Shown here: positions 54,618 through 63,515 of the stretch, piece after piece | Numbering within the stretch: position 1 is the first letter of the stretch | Layout of the letters: every line of letters starts with the position of its first letter | Assembly: GCA_947476425.1 (NCBI GenBank) | Contig: CANJQJ010000009.1 | Span: 1 to 64,000 of the forward strand | Length of the DNA stretch: 64,000 nucleotides | Direction of reading: 5' to 3' | Source: Sphingomonadaceae bacterium | GTDB taxonomy: Bacteria; Pseudomonadota; Alphaproteobacteria; Sphingomonadales; Sphingomonadaceae | Position numbers and translations under genes: made by a program | Notes under the pieces: model-generated | The model's database searches: none | Seen by the model: the letters and a program-made list of their open reading frames with translations, nothing else | What the model was told of the DNA's origin: nothing

Positions 54618-55766
54618 ATGTCCACTAATCGGAATGCCAATACCATGTCTATTGCCGCTCGCGTCCACCTGATCGCCGCCGCGCGTCCGAACTTCATGAA
54701 AGTTGCGCCATTATGGCACGCGTTGGCCGCCGCGCCTGATTTTTCGCCCGCGATCGTCCATACCGGCCAGCATTATGACGCTGCGATGTCCGACGACATC
54801 TTCGCAGACCTGCGCCTGCCTGCGCCCGATCACCATCTCGGTGTCGGATCCGGAAGCCACGCCGAGCAGACCGGTGGCGTGATGATCGCATACGAGAAGG
54901 TCGCGCTTGCCGACCGGCCGGACTGGCTGATCGTCGTAGGCGACGTCAATTCCACCGCCGCTTGCGCGATGGTCGGCGCCAAGCTTCGCATTCCAACGGT
55001 GCATCTCGAAGCGGGCTTGCGCAGCAGCGATCGCGACATGCCCGAGGAGATCAACCGTCTTATCACCGACGTGATCGCCGATGTGCTGTGGACGCCATCG
55101 CCCGACGGCGACGAAAATCTTCTGCGCGAGGGCATTCCGGCCGAACGAATCACGCGCGTCGGCAATATCATGATGGACAGCTACGAGCTCGTCCGTCCCG
55201 CGATTGCGGCCTGCACCTGGCCGTCCGAACTGGGCGTTGTGCCTGGCGGATATGGCGTGGTGACGCTGCATCGGCCATCGAATGTTGATGACCCGGCCCA
55301 GCTTGCCGGACTGGTAGCGGCGCTGGTGGAGGCTCAAAAGCGCTTGCCGCTCGTATTCCCGGTTCATCCGCGCACGCGGCAACGGCTCGAGGCGACGGGC
55401 CTCATGGCGCTGCTCGAAGCGGCGGGGGTCAAGCTCGTTGGACCGGCGCCCTACATCCGCTTTATGGCGCTGGTAAGCGGGGCGGCGGCGATCGTCACCG
55501 ATTCCGGCGGGATCCAGGAAGAAACCACTTATCTCGGCATCCCTTGCCTCACATTGCGCGACAATACCGAGCGCCCGATCACGATCAGCCAGGGCACGAG
55601 CCGGCTGTTGCGGGCGGAAACTCTGGTCGCAACCCTTGAAGCGGCGCTCGCCGAACCGCGCAGCGCACGCAAGCGACCGGAATATTGGGATGGCAATACG
55701 GCTGCACGGTGCGTGGCTGACTTGCGCCGCCGGCGTGATGCGAGAATGTGCCTCGCGGCGGAGTGA
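54618..55766 (+). CDS. UDP-N-acetylglucosamine 2-epimerase family protein (second paralogue)
   Basis: A 382-residue non-hydrolysing 2-epimerase homologue. Motifs parallel wecB: HTGQHYDAAMSDDIF, VVGDVNSTAACAM, HLEAGLRSSDRDMPEEINR, TLHRPSNVD, HPRTRQRL, TDSGGIQEETTYL and RDNTERP. The N-terminal loop is AARPNFMK instead of GTRPEAIK, a known sub-branch of the family. With the paralogue at 33.3-34.4 kb the window holds two such genes. Alternative start at 54645. It is overlapped or closely followed by rnr. Confidence 0.9.
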   Translation: MSTNRNANTMSIAARVHLIAAARPNFMKVAPLWHALAAAPDFSPAIVHTGQHYDAAMSDDIFADLRLPAPDHHLGVGSGSHAEQTGGVMIAYEKVALADRPDWLIVVGDVNSTAACAMVGAKLRIPTVHLEAGLRSSDRDMPEEINRLITDVIADVLWTPSPDGDENLLREGIPAERITRVGNIMMDSYELVRPAIAACTWPSELGVVPGGYGVVTLHRPSNVDDPAQLAGLVAALVEAQKRLPLVFPVHPRTRQRLEATGLMALLEAAGVKLVGPAPYIRFMALVSGAAAIVTDSGGIQEETTYLGIPCLTLRDNTERPITISQGTSRLLRAETLVATLEAALAEPRSARKRPEYWDGNTAARCVADLRRRRDARMCLAAE

Positions 55767-55786
55767 AACAGGTCGTAAAGGAGGCC

Positions 55787-58015
55787 ATGAACCGACGCCC
55801 TGCACCTGGCCTGCCCACGCGCCAGCAAATCCTCGAATTCATCACCGAAAGCGCCACCCCCGCCGGCAAGCGAGAAATCGCGCGCGCCTTCGGATTGCAC
55901 GCCCAGGACAAGATCCTGCTCAAGCAATTGCTCAAGGACATGGCCGACGAGGGGCTGATCGACAGCGCTCCCGGTCGGGCATTCCACAAGATGGGCGGAA
56001 TTCCCAAGGTGACCGTGCTTCGCATCGTCGATGTCGGCGACGACGGACAGGCTTACGCGACGCCTGAAAGCTGGCAAGGCGAGGGCGCCGCGCCGCGCCT
56101 CCGTGTGATCGAGCCCAAGCGGCGTGGCGCGCTTGCGATCGGCGATCGCATTCTCGCGCGGACCGAGGAAAAGGGCGCGGGACATGTCGCCCATCCGATG
56201 AAGAAGCTCGCCAAGGGCTCGGAGCTGATGCTTGGCGTGCTCCACCGCGAGGGGGATAAGCTCTGGCTGAAGCCGGTCGACAAGCGCGAACGGCGCGACC
56301 TGCTCGTTTCCGATGCGGGCGATGCCGATGTCGGCGATCTCGTGCTTGCCGAAAAGGCGGGAAGGCCACCGCGGATTACCGCCAAGGTTGCCGAACGCCT
56401 CGGCGATCCGTTCGCGCCCCGAAGCTTCAGCCTTGTCGCGATCCACAAGTTCGGAATCCCCAATGTCTTTACCGAAGAGACGGTCGACGAAGCGATCCGG
56501 GTGGCGAAGCAGCCTCTCGGCGAAGGCCGCGAAGACCTCCGCCATCTCCCGATCGTCGCCATCGATCCCGCCGATGCGCGGGACCATGATGATGCGGTAT
56601 GGGCTGAGGAGGACGATGATTCCGACAACAAGGGCGGCTTCAAGGCCATCGTGGCAATTGCGGATGTCAGCTTCTATGTTCGTCCGGGCAATGCGCTCGA
56701 TCGCGAGGCGAAGAAGCGCGGCAACAGCGTCTATTTCCCCGATAGGGTCGTGCCGATGCTGCCCGAAGTGCTTTCGGCGGATATCTGCTCGCTGAAGGAA
56801 GGCGAGGATCGAGCCGCGCTTGCGTGCCATCTCCAGATCACCCCCACCGGCAAGATGAAGAGCTTCCGCTTCACCCGCGCCGTTGTGCGGATTGCGGCCA
56901 ACATCGCCTATGAGGATGCGCAGGCGATCATGGATTCGGATGGGCCATTTACGGGCAAGGATGCCGAGATGTCGGCCATTCTGGATCCGCTCTGGTCCTG
57001 CTGGGCGGCGCTTGCCAAGGCGCGCGACGATCGCAAGCCGCTCGACCTCGACCTGCCGGAAAGGCGGATCATGCTCGACGAGAAGGGGCGTGTCACCTCG
57101 GTCAGCCCGCGCGAGCGGCTCGATGCACATCGTTTGATCGAGGATTACATGATTGCCGCCAACGTTGCCGCCGCCAAGGCGCTTGAGGCCAAGAAGGCGC
57201 CGGTGATGTATCGGGTCCACGAACCGCCAAGCCGCGAGAAGCTCGTGGCCCTCAAGGATTATCTTGCGACCTTCACGATCGAGCTTGCGCTTGGCCAGGT
57301 CATTCGCCCGGATACGTTCAACCAGATGCTCGCGAAGATCGACGATGAAACCGTCCGTCCGCAAATCATGGAAGCCGTGTTGCGCAGCCAGACCCAGGCC
57401 TATTATTCGCCGGTCAATGCAGGGCATTTCGGGCTCGCGCTCGGCAGCTATGCGCATTTCACATCGCCGATACGGCGCTACGCCGATCTGCTCGTCCATC
57501 GGGCGCTGGTCGGCGCTTATGGGCTGGGAGCGGGGGAGATGATCCCCGAGGAATCCGAGCGCATGACGGTTCTGGGGGAAGCGATCAGCCAGGCCGAGCG
57601 ACGTGCGATGGAGGCCGAGCGCGAAACCGTCGATCGCTATGTCGCCGCCTATCTCTCAACCCAGGTTGGGGAAATATTGTCGGCGCGCATCACTGGCGTC
57701 CAGCCATTCGGCTTTTTCGCGACGGTGGTGGATCTTGGTGGCGACGGGCTGGTGCCGGTCTCGACGATGGGGACCGAATATTTCCGCTACGACGAGGAAA
57801 GCCGCTCGCTTATCGGCGAGGAAAGTGGCGATGTCTATCGTCCTGGCCAGCGCATCGACCTTCGCCTGATCGAGGCGGATCCGATCTCGGCGCGCTTGCA
57901 GTTCGCGCTTCCGGAAGGTTCGAACAACATGCCGGTTCGTGGCCGCGACAGGAAGCGGCCGATGATGGGCAAGCGAGGCCGCCCCGCCAATATCCGGCAT
58001 CGCGGGCGGCGTTGA
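55787..58015 (+). CDS. rnr: Ribonuclease R
   Basis: Processive 3'-5' exoribonuclease (742 residues) degrading structured RNA. N-terminal helix-turn-helix (TRQQILEFITESATPAGKRE), cold-shock domains, RNB catalytic domain with IDPADARDHDDAVW (catalytic aspartates) and YFPDRVVPMLPEVLS, HFTSPIRRYADLLVHR, then an S1 domain (about 635-715) and a basic tail rich in Arg/Lys. The ATG at 55787 is preceded by AAGGAGG; a GTG at 55748 overlapping the epimerase gene would add 13 residues. Confidence 0.95.
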   Translation: MNRRPAPGLPTRQQILEFITESATPAGKREIARAFGLHAQDKILLKQLLKDMADEGLIDSAPGRAFHKMGGIPKVTVLRIVDVGDDGQAYATPESWQGEGAAPRLRVIEPKRRGALAIGDRILARTEEKGAGHVAHPMKKLAKGSELMLGVLHREGDKLWLKPVDKRERRDLLVSDAGDADVGDLVLAEKAGRPPRITAKVAERLGDPFAPRSFSLVAIHKFGIPNVFTEETVDEAIRVAKQPLGEGREDLRHLPIVAIDPADARDHDDAVWAEEDDDSDNKGGFKAIVAIADVSFYVRPGNALDREAKKRGNSVYFPDRVVPMLPEVLSADICSLKEGEDRAALACHLQITPTGKMKSFRFTRAVVRIAANIAYEDAQAIMDSDGPFTGKDAEMSAILDPLWSCWAALAKARDDRKPLDLDLPERRIMLDEKGRVTSVSPRERLDAHRLIEDYMIAANVAAAKALEAKKAPVMYRVHEPPSREKLVALKDYLATFTIELALGQVIRPDTFNQMLAKIDDETVRPQIMEAVLRSQTQAYYSPVNAGHFGLALGSYAHFTSPIRRYADLLVHRALVGAYGLGAGEMIPEESERMTVLGEAISQAERRAMEAERETVDRYVAAYLSTQVGEILSARITGVQPFGFFATVVDLGGDGLVPVSTMGTEYFRYDEESRSLIGEESGDVYRPGQRIDLRLIEADPISARLQFALPEGSNNMPVRGRDRKRPMMGKRGRPANIRHRGRR

Positions 58016-58082
58016 CAGCCTGCCGTCACGTCTGCGAAGGCGGACGTGCGTTGATTTCGATAGACAAGCAAGGAACCTCCAA

Positions 58083-58703
58083 GTGCCACAGCATGGCGAC
58101 CCAGAAGACGGCGACCTCGTTGAGTCACCCGCCAAGATCCCAATTCCGAAAGAGGTCGAGGACGCGATTCGCACGCTTATCAAGTGGGCTGGCGATGATC
58201 CCGCCCGCGAAGGGCTGATCGATACGCCGCGCCGCGTGGCTCGGGCGTGGAAGGAATATTGCCACGGATATGGCGAAGATCCGGCATCGCATTTGTCGCG
58301 GACGTTCGAGGAAGTCGGCGGCTATGACGAGATCGTCCTGCTCCGCGATATCCCCTTCCAGTCGCATTGCGAGCATCATATGGCGCCGATCATCGGCAAG
58401 GCTCACATCGCCTATCTGCCGCGCAGCACCGTCGTCGGTATCTCGAAGCTGGCGCGCGTGCTGAATGGATATGCGCGAAGGCTGCAGATCCAGGAGCGTC
58501 TCACCACCGAGGTTGCGGATTGCATCTGGACTCACCTCAAGCCGCAGGGCGTCGCCGTCGTGATCGAAGCGAGCCACGCCTGCATGACGGCGCGGGGCGT
58601 CCGCACGCCGGGCGTGGCGATGACCACGAGTTGCATGATGGGCGTGTTTCGCGAGGATGAGCGCAGCCGCAAGGAAGTTCTGGCGCTGATGGGGCTGGGG
58701 TAG
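58083..58703 (+). CDS. folE: GTP cyclohydrolase I
   Basis: Converts GTP to 7,8-dihydroneopterin triphosphate, the first step of folate synthesis. The 206-residue protein has PIPKEVEDAIRTLIKWAGDDP, zinc ligands in SHCEHHMAPIIG and EASHACMTARGV, and IGKAHIAYLPRSTVVGISKLA. The GTG start at 58083 has AAGGA 8 bases upstream. The folM-like/folB pair lies at 7.5-8.7 kb, so folate genes are dispersed. Confidence 0.96.
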   Translation: MPQHGDPEDGDLVESPAKIPIPKEVEDAIRTLIKWAGDDPAREGLIDTPRRVARAWKEYCHGYGEDPASHLSRTFEEVGGYDEIVLLRDIPFQSHCEHHMAPIIGKAHIAYLPRSTVVGISKLARVLNGYARRLQIQERLTTEVADCIWTHLKPQGVAVVIEASHACMTARGVRTPGVAMTTSCMMGVFREDERSRKEVLALMGLG

Positions 58704-58728
58704 GCTATTCGTTCGAGATTGCTTGAAT

Positions 58729-58821
58729 CGTCATCCCGGCGGAGGCCGGGATCCACGTCACGGTCTTCGTGCGATCGCTAGACCTGTGGGTCCCATGGAT
58801 CCCGACTTTCGTCGGGATGAC
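58729..58821 (-). repeat. 94-bp bipartite palindrome, copy H
   Basis: Reverse orientation: CCCGGC-GGAG-GCCGGG arm, then CCCGAC-TTTC-GTCGGG; the last outer base is changed (GATGACA). Between the convergent ends of folE and the epoxide hydrolase gene. Confidence 0.9.
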
Positions 58822-58834
58822 AAAGCGGAAGACT

Positions 58835-59212
58835 CTAAAACCCGCCCTTGGTATCGAAATAATCCCGCCAGGCGAGGATCTTCGGACCGTCCATCTCGAA
58901 AATGCCCATCAGCTTGATCGAGATGATCTGCTTGCCATCGGCATCGTAGAAAATGTCGGTACGCTCGGTGAGCACGACATTGCCCTTCGCCGCGGCGTGG
59001 TGGACAACCACCTCGCCACGTTCGAAGGGATATTGCGCGCCGAAGCCGTCGAGGAACATCATCGCCTGGTCGAAGCCGACCGTGGTGGCGATGCCGACGT
59101 TTTCCCACACCGTTTCCGGTGTGAAGCGACGCCGCATCGCCTCGATCATGTCCGCCTTGCCGAGCCCCCATTCGTCGAAGAAGGCGAGGACTTCGGTCAG
59201 CGCGTCAGACAT
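58835..59212 (-). CDS. Limonene-1,2-epoxide hydrolase-like protein
   Basis: A 125-residue SnoaL/LEH-fold protein. The Asp-Arg-Asp catalytic set of limonene-1,2-epoxide hydrolase can be matched to Arg and Asp in LTERTDIF and the Asp in AWRDYFDT. LEH-type enzymes open epoxides with water; substrate unknown. The start at 59212 is 4 bp after the ferredoxin stop on the same strand. Last gene of sulfotransferase - ferredoxin - LEH. Confidence 0.8.
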   Translation of the reverse strand: MSDALTEVLAFFDEWGLGKADMIEAMRRRFTPETVWENVGIATTVGFDQAMMFLDGFGAQYPFERGEVVVHHAAAKGNVVLTERTDIFYDADGKQIISIKLMGIFEMDGPKILAWRDYFDTKGGF

Positions 59213-59216
59213 GAAA

Positions 59217-59534
59217 TCAATCTTCCTCGGCAATCAGGACGCGCATTCCGGCGAGATCGTCGGTCATCACGAGCTGGCACGACAGGCGCGAATATTCATT
59301 GCGATGCGATGATCCGTCGAGCAGGTCGTTCTCGTCGGTCGAAAGCTCGGGGAGCTTCGCGGAGAATGCCGGATCGATATGGACATGGCAGGTCGCGCAA
59401 GAGCAGCAGCCACCGCACAAAGCGAGCAGTTCATCAACGCCATTGTCACGGATTATTTCCATGATGTTGGCGCCGGGGGCGGCGTCGAGAACCTTCTCGG
59501 AGCCATCGCGTGTGACGATGATCAGTTCAGCCAT
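59217..59534 (-). CDS. [2Fe-2S] ferredoxin, putidaredoxin type
   Basis: A 105-residue plant/adrenodoxin-type ferredoxin. Cluster ligands in LCGGCCSCATCHVHI plus the distal Cys in SRLSCQLV. Such ferredoxins usually feed electrons to cytochromes P450 or Rieske oxygenases; no P450 or ferredoxin reductase is in the window. It lies between the sulfotransferase and the epoxide hydrolase-like gene on the same strand. Confidence 0.93.
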   Translation of the reverse strand: MAELIIVTRDGSEKVLDAAPGANIMEIIRDNGVDELLALCGGCCSCATCHVHIDPAFSAKLPELSTDENDLLDGSSHRNEYSRLSCQLVMTDDLAGMRVLIAEED

Positions 59535-59634
59535 GACGAAATCTTCTCCAATAAATATGTGCGTTCGCTCAAATCGGCGGAGCGGCTGTCTGCACCTTCC
59601 GAACGGCAGGGTCCAGCCGGTTTTGGCCGTTCCG

Positions 59635-60918
59635 TCAGCGGACCTCGGGCTTCACCGGGAAGCGATCGAAGTAGAAATCGAAGTGCTTGCGGATCTCAGC
59701 GGCGGTGATGCCGAAATCCCGCTCCAGATTATAGACGAGCTTGCCTTTCTTCTGCTTTCCTTCGGTTTCGGCGAGATAGCTGTGGAGTTCGGCAAGCGCC
59801 TCGTCGGTAAGCGGCAGGTCCGCGATCCGATAGATTTCACGCAGGACGCTGTCCGGGTCCTTGATCCATTGATCGAAATAAACGTCGATGGTCTGCGCAG
59901 CGGGGAGCACGTCACGATCGCGAACGCAGGCACGCAGCAGCCGTTCGTAACGATCGATCCAATAGCCCTTCGGCTCTTCGGGGTCGACGCGCTTGCGCAG
60001 GATGCGTGAAGCATAGAGCGCCATCGTCATTGCCGATCGGATCGAGCCGACCGGATCGCGATGCGTGATCACGAAAGTCGCGTCGGGGAAGGTCTTGTAG
60101 AGCGCCGGGAGCTGCTCCATGTGCTGCGGGCACTTGATCACCCAGCGGTTCGGACCGCGCAAATAGGTCAGGGCCTGCATCGCCCGCTTGAGATAGGCAT
60201 AGGTGCCGCTCTGGTCGTGGCTGAGGAAATAATCCCGCCAGCGCGGTGCATAGGAAAGCCATTCGAGCAGGTAAGACGAGAAGTCGATTGCCTGGAGCTC
60301 GATGTCCTCGCTGATATGATCGGCTGAGAACTCATGCATGATCGCCATGTAGGGCAACACCGCCTCATAGCCGGCCCAGCCCTGCTCAGCGCGAGTCCAG
60401 CGTGGGTTGGGATCTTCGGCGGTCGGTTCGTCGCCCGGCGCGGGGATTGGAGCGATCGCCTCCCACCACGGCAGCGAGCGCAAGCGCTTGTCGGCGCTGA
60501 GCAACCCGAGCATGTGGGTCGTACCCGAACGCGGCAATCCAGCCACGATGATTGGCCGCTCGATCTCGATGTCGAGAACCTGCGGGTTGCGGCGGATGAA
60601 GTCTTCCAGGCGAAGGCGGGTGGCAGCGTAGCGCACCATCATCTGGAACAGGTTTACCCGAGTGATGGCGGAGGCGTTGTCGTCTTCCTCGACGGCCTGC
60701 ATCCATACGCCGAGACGCTCCCGGAAGTCGTCCGCACCGAAATCGGAGAGGCCCGTTTCCGCCATAGCGGCGCCAAGAATGGCCTCTTCGGTGAACGCGA
60801 TCGGCACTGACGCCGCGCCCGCAAGCGCCTGCTCCTGGATCGGCGTGAGCACCGGATTACGAAGGTCCGTCATATCGATGACGCCGCTGTCGCTCGCCTG
60901 ATCCTGCGTTGTCGTCAT
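59635..60918 (-). CDS. Sulfotransferase family protein
   Basis: A 427-residue PAPS-dependent sulfotransferase-like protein. The 5'-phosphosulfate loop is IIVAGLPRSGTTHML; the 3'-phosphate site is around VITHRDPVGSIRSAMTMA. RWVIKCPQHMEQLPAL is typical of the bacterial sulfotransferase group. No signal peptide. The ATG at 60918 has GAGAGGA 7 bases upstream. Acceptor unknown. First gene of the leftward group and divergent from an AraC regulator. Confidence 0.88.
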   Translation of the reverse strand: MTTTQDQASDSGVIDMTDLRNPVLTPIQEQALAGAASVPIAFTEEAILGAAMAETGLSDFGADDFRERLGVWMQAVEEDDNASAITRVNLFQMMVRYAATRLRLEDFIRRNPQVLDIEIERPIIVAGLPRSGTTHMLGLLSADKRLRSLPWWEAIAPIPAPGDEPTAEDPNPRWTRAEQGWAGYEAVLPYMAIMHEFSADHISEDIELQAIDFSSYLLEWLSYAPRWRDYFLSHDQSGTYAYLKRAMQALTYLRGPNRWVIKCPQHMEQLPALYKTFPDATFVITHRDPVGSIRSAMTMALYASRILRKRVDPEEPKGYWIDRYERLLRACVRDRDVLPAAQTIDVYFDQWIKDPDSVLREIYRIADLPLTDEALAELHSYLAETEGKQKKGKLVYNLERDFGITAAEIRKHFDFYFDRFPVKPEVR

Positions 60919-61002
60919 CCTGAATCCTCTCTCGATCAATCGGTCTGCATGCCTGTGGCCATGACTAAGCCGTACTCTGGCTATCGCACGCAATCGGCAA
61001 GC

Positions 61003-61014
61003 GTGTCGCGACAC
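61003..61014. promoter_or_regulatory. Perfect 12-bp palindrome in divergent promoter region
   Basis: GTGTCGCGACAC lies in the 211-bp gap between the sulfotransferase start (60918) and the AraC start (61130). A plausible operator, but no factor is known. The rest of the gap shows nothing else definite. Confidence 0.4.
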
Positions 61015-61129
61015 TGCCAAAAGTCGGCACGGTCTGCCACGCATGCCTTGCGTCTTGCTACGTTAACGCGCTATTTTCGCGCCCGACGAGCTTTGCCCGG
61101 CGCGGGACAAGGCCGGGGAGAGGCATGTC

Positions 61130-62002
61130 ATGCACGCCCAATCAGAAGTTTACGATATCCCACCGATCGATTCGCTTGAATGTGTGGTGGAGGGTCGGTT
61201 GTCGCTGCCAGGTGCGGTGATCGAGCTGCACGACTATAATTTTCATACGCCGCAGCACGCGCGGTTCACGTCGCCGCGAAGTTTTCTCGATCTCGCGCTC
61301 TCGCCGCGTCCGGGTACGCCACGTGGCGGTTATGCCGATGCGCCCGGGCTGCCCTACCAGGCTCTTGGCGAAATTTTGTTCGTACCGGCCGACAAGACGC
61401 TTGAGACCGAATGGGGCGCCGGCAGGCAGCGTTCGATCTGCTGCGGATTCGATGGCAAGCGACCAGACGATGAATTGTTCGATCTCCTCCAGCTTGAGGC
61501 TTGCCTCGATGTTCGCAGCCCGCTGGTCCGGGATGCGATGCTGCGGCTTGCTCGTGAAATCGAGTCGCCGGGTTTTTGCAGTGAAATCCTCGCCAATGCG
61601 ATCTGGATCGAGATCGCGGTCGAGCTTGGCCGCTATTTGCGCCGGGCCGGCGCGCACGCGGAAGACCATGCAGGGGCGCTCAGTCCGACGCAGTTGCGGG
61701 CGATCAATGAATTGATCCAGCAACCCGGCAAGCTTCCGACGGTATCAGATCTCGCACGGCTATGCGGGCTGAGCACGCGGCATTTTTTCCGCATGTTTCG
61801 CGCGACAACCGGAATGACGCTGTCCAACTATGCCGCCGAGAAGCGGATCGAGCGCGCCAAGCTACTGCTCGGAACGCCAAGGTCGGCGATCAAGGAAATC
61901 GCATGGCAGTGCGGTTTCGAAACTTCGGCAGCGTTTTCTGCGGCGTTCCGCAAGGCGGTTGGCGTTACGCCAAAGGATTATCGGGGCGCCTTGATCCATT
62001 GA
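61130..62002 (+). CDS. AraC-family transcriptional regulator
   Basis: A 290-residue regulator. The C-terminal 100 residues carry both AraC helix-turn-helix motifs (VSDLARLCGLSTRHFFRMFR and IKEIAWQCGFETSAAFSAAF). The N-terminal part (ELHDYNF, RSICCGFDG) looks like a ligand-binding cupin-like region with no clear family. Diverges from the sulfotransferase group and is followed by the SDR gene after 124 bp, so it may control either side. Confidence 0.92.
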   Translation: MHAQSEVYDIPPIDSLECVVEGRLSLPGAVIELHDYNFHTPQHARFTSPRSFLDLALSPRPGTPRGGYADAPGLPYQALGEILFVPADKTLETEWGAGRQRSICCGFDGKRPDDELFDLLQLEACLDVRSPLVRDAMLRLAREIESPGFCSEILANAIWIEIAVELGRYLRRAGAHAEDHAGALSPTQLRAINELIQQPGKLPTVSDLARLCGLSTRHFFRMFRATTGMTLSNYAAEKRIERAKLLLGTPRSAIKEIAWQCGFETSAAFSAAFRKAVGVTPKDYRGALIH

Positions 62003-62126
62003 GGGCAGCGATGCCGGACGTCGCTCCGGCGATGCTGATGGCATCCGCCAGCAATCTTCGATCCTTGTCGGGGCAACGCGCGCGCCGCAAGGTCCGGCCA
62101 GAAATTCATAAGATGAGGAGCATGTC

Positions 62127-62912
62127 GTGGCGGAAAACCTGTTTGATCTGACGGGCAAGGTGGCGGTCGTCACGGGCGCCAATTCGGGGCTCGGATTTGG
62201 ATTTGCACGCGGCCTCGCGCGCGCCGGCAGCGATGTCGTGATCTGGGGACGCCGGGCGGACAAGAATGAGGCCGCCGCGGAGAAGCTGCGGGCATTCGGC
62301 ACGCGTATCCTCACCGATGAAGTCGATGTCAGCAACGAGGAACAGGTGGTCGCTGGCATGGCTCGCGCGGTGGCCGAGATGGGGCGTGTCGACACCGTCG
62401 TCGCCAATGCCGGGTTCGCAACCCAGAAGCCGTTCCACGAGATGGACAGCAAGACGTGGCACGCCATGATCGATGTTGCGTTCCACGGGGCTTTCTACAC
62501 GCTGCGTGAGGCGGCAAAGCATATGGTTGCACGGTTCGACGCTGGCGATCCCGGCGGCTCGCTGATCATCTGCGGAAGCGGATCGATTTACCAGGGCGTA
62601 CCGACGCTGGCACATTATGCCGCTGCCAAGGGTGGCATGTGGTCGATGTCGAAGACGTTGGCGGCTGAGCTTGGTCCCAAGGCCATCCGCTGCAACGTGA
62701 TCGCACCGGGCTTCATCATCACCGAGATGACGATGGCCGATCCCGAGATCGGTGCCGCGATCACCAAGATGGTCGAGGCGAAGACCCCGCTGGGCCGGGC
62801 CGGAAATCCCGACGATCTCGAGGGCGCGGTCGTATATCTGGCAAGCGACATGTCGCGCTATCACACTGGCGACGCGCTCATGATCGACGGCGGCAAGCTC
62901 AACATGAACTGA
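62127..62912 (+). CDS. SDR-family oxidoreductase
   Basis: Classical short-chain dehydrogenase/reductase (261 residues): TGANSGLG cofactor loop, DVDVSN, NAGF, SGSGSIYQG serine region, catalytic YAAAK and the APGFI stretch; GRAGNPDDLEGAVVYLAS and DGG close the fold. GTG start with GAGGAG 6 bases upstream. Substrate unknown; acts with the following VOC and phosphatase genes by position only. Confidence 0.92.
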   Translation: MAENLFDLTGKVAVVTGANSGLGFGFARGLARAGSDVVIWGRRADKNEAAAEKLRAFGTRILTDEVDVSNEEQVVAGMARAVAEMGRVDTVVANAGFATQKPFHEMDSKTWHAMIDVAFHGAFYTLREAAKHMVARFDAGDPGGSLIICGSGSIYQGVPTLAHYAAAKGGMWSMSKTLAAELGPKAIRCNVIAPGFIITEMTMADPEIGAAITKMVEAKTPLGRAGNPDDLEGAVVYLASDMSRYHTGDALMIDGGKLNMN

Positions 62913-62997
62913 TTGGACCGCCAGTCCAAAGCCCATCTTCGGGTAGGGCACGCCCTACCCGAATTCACACAGTCATCCGTTCCCAGAGGATCAGATC

Positions 62998-63504
62998 ATG
63001 TTCGCACGTCCGAACGCCCAGCATAGCCAGATTGCCTACGTCACGAATGACATCGAGGCGGCGGCAAGGCAGTTTTCGGAGCAATTCAGCACACCCGGAT
63101 TTTTCATCTTTGAAAATCCCCGGGGTGAGCCGGGCATGCCTTCGCCGCACTTGAAGATCGGCCTGGCTCGCGTTGGCGGGATCGAGATCGAGTTGATCGA
63201 GCCGATCGGCGATACGGCGCCATTGTTCAGCGATGTGCTGCCTGGCGGTGATGGCCTTGCGATCCAGTTCCATCATGTCGCGATTCGCATCGATGGCCCG
63301 GTCGAGAATTGGGATGCCCATTCGGCGTCGATCGACAAGCAGGCGCATCCGATCGTCTTCGAAGGCACGATGGGAGACGATCTGCGCTTTTTCTACACCG
63401 ACGAGCGATCGACGCTCGGCCATTATGTCGAGCATGTGTGGATGTCCGAAAAAATGCTGGCGCAGGTTGGCGCTGCCACGCCGACCTATCCAGCCAAAGG
63501 CTGA
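62998..63504 (+). CDS. VOC (glyoxalase/dioxygenase) superfamily protein
   Basis: A 168-residue protein with the vicinal-oxygen-chelate fold: an N-terminal half starting HSQIAYVTNDIEAAARQF and a C-terminal half with FHHVAIRIDG and HYVEHVW. His and Glu residues at these places could bind a metal. It could be an isomerase, lyase or dioxygenase; sequence does not decide. It is 85 bp after the SDR gene on the same strand. Confidence 0.85.
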   Translation: MFARPNAQHSQIAYVTNDIEAAARQFSEQFSTPGFFIFENPRGEPGMPSPHLKIGLARVGGIEIELIEPIGDTAPLFSDVLPGGDGLAIQFHHVAIRIDGPVENWDAHSASIDKQAHPIVFEGTMGDDLRFFYTDERSTLGHYVEHVWMSEKMLAQVGAATPTYPAKG

Positions 63505-63515
63505 GGAGTTCTTTC

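Noticed and set aside
55529-57499. 656-codon minus-strand frame across the epimerase paralogue and rnr
   Set aside because: Antisense shadow of two clear genes; no recognisable domain.
14574-58821. CRISPR array
   Set aside because: The repeated units are 94 bp, kilobases apart, palindromic and without regular spacers; no cas gene is present.
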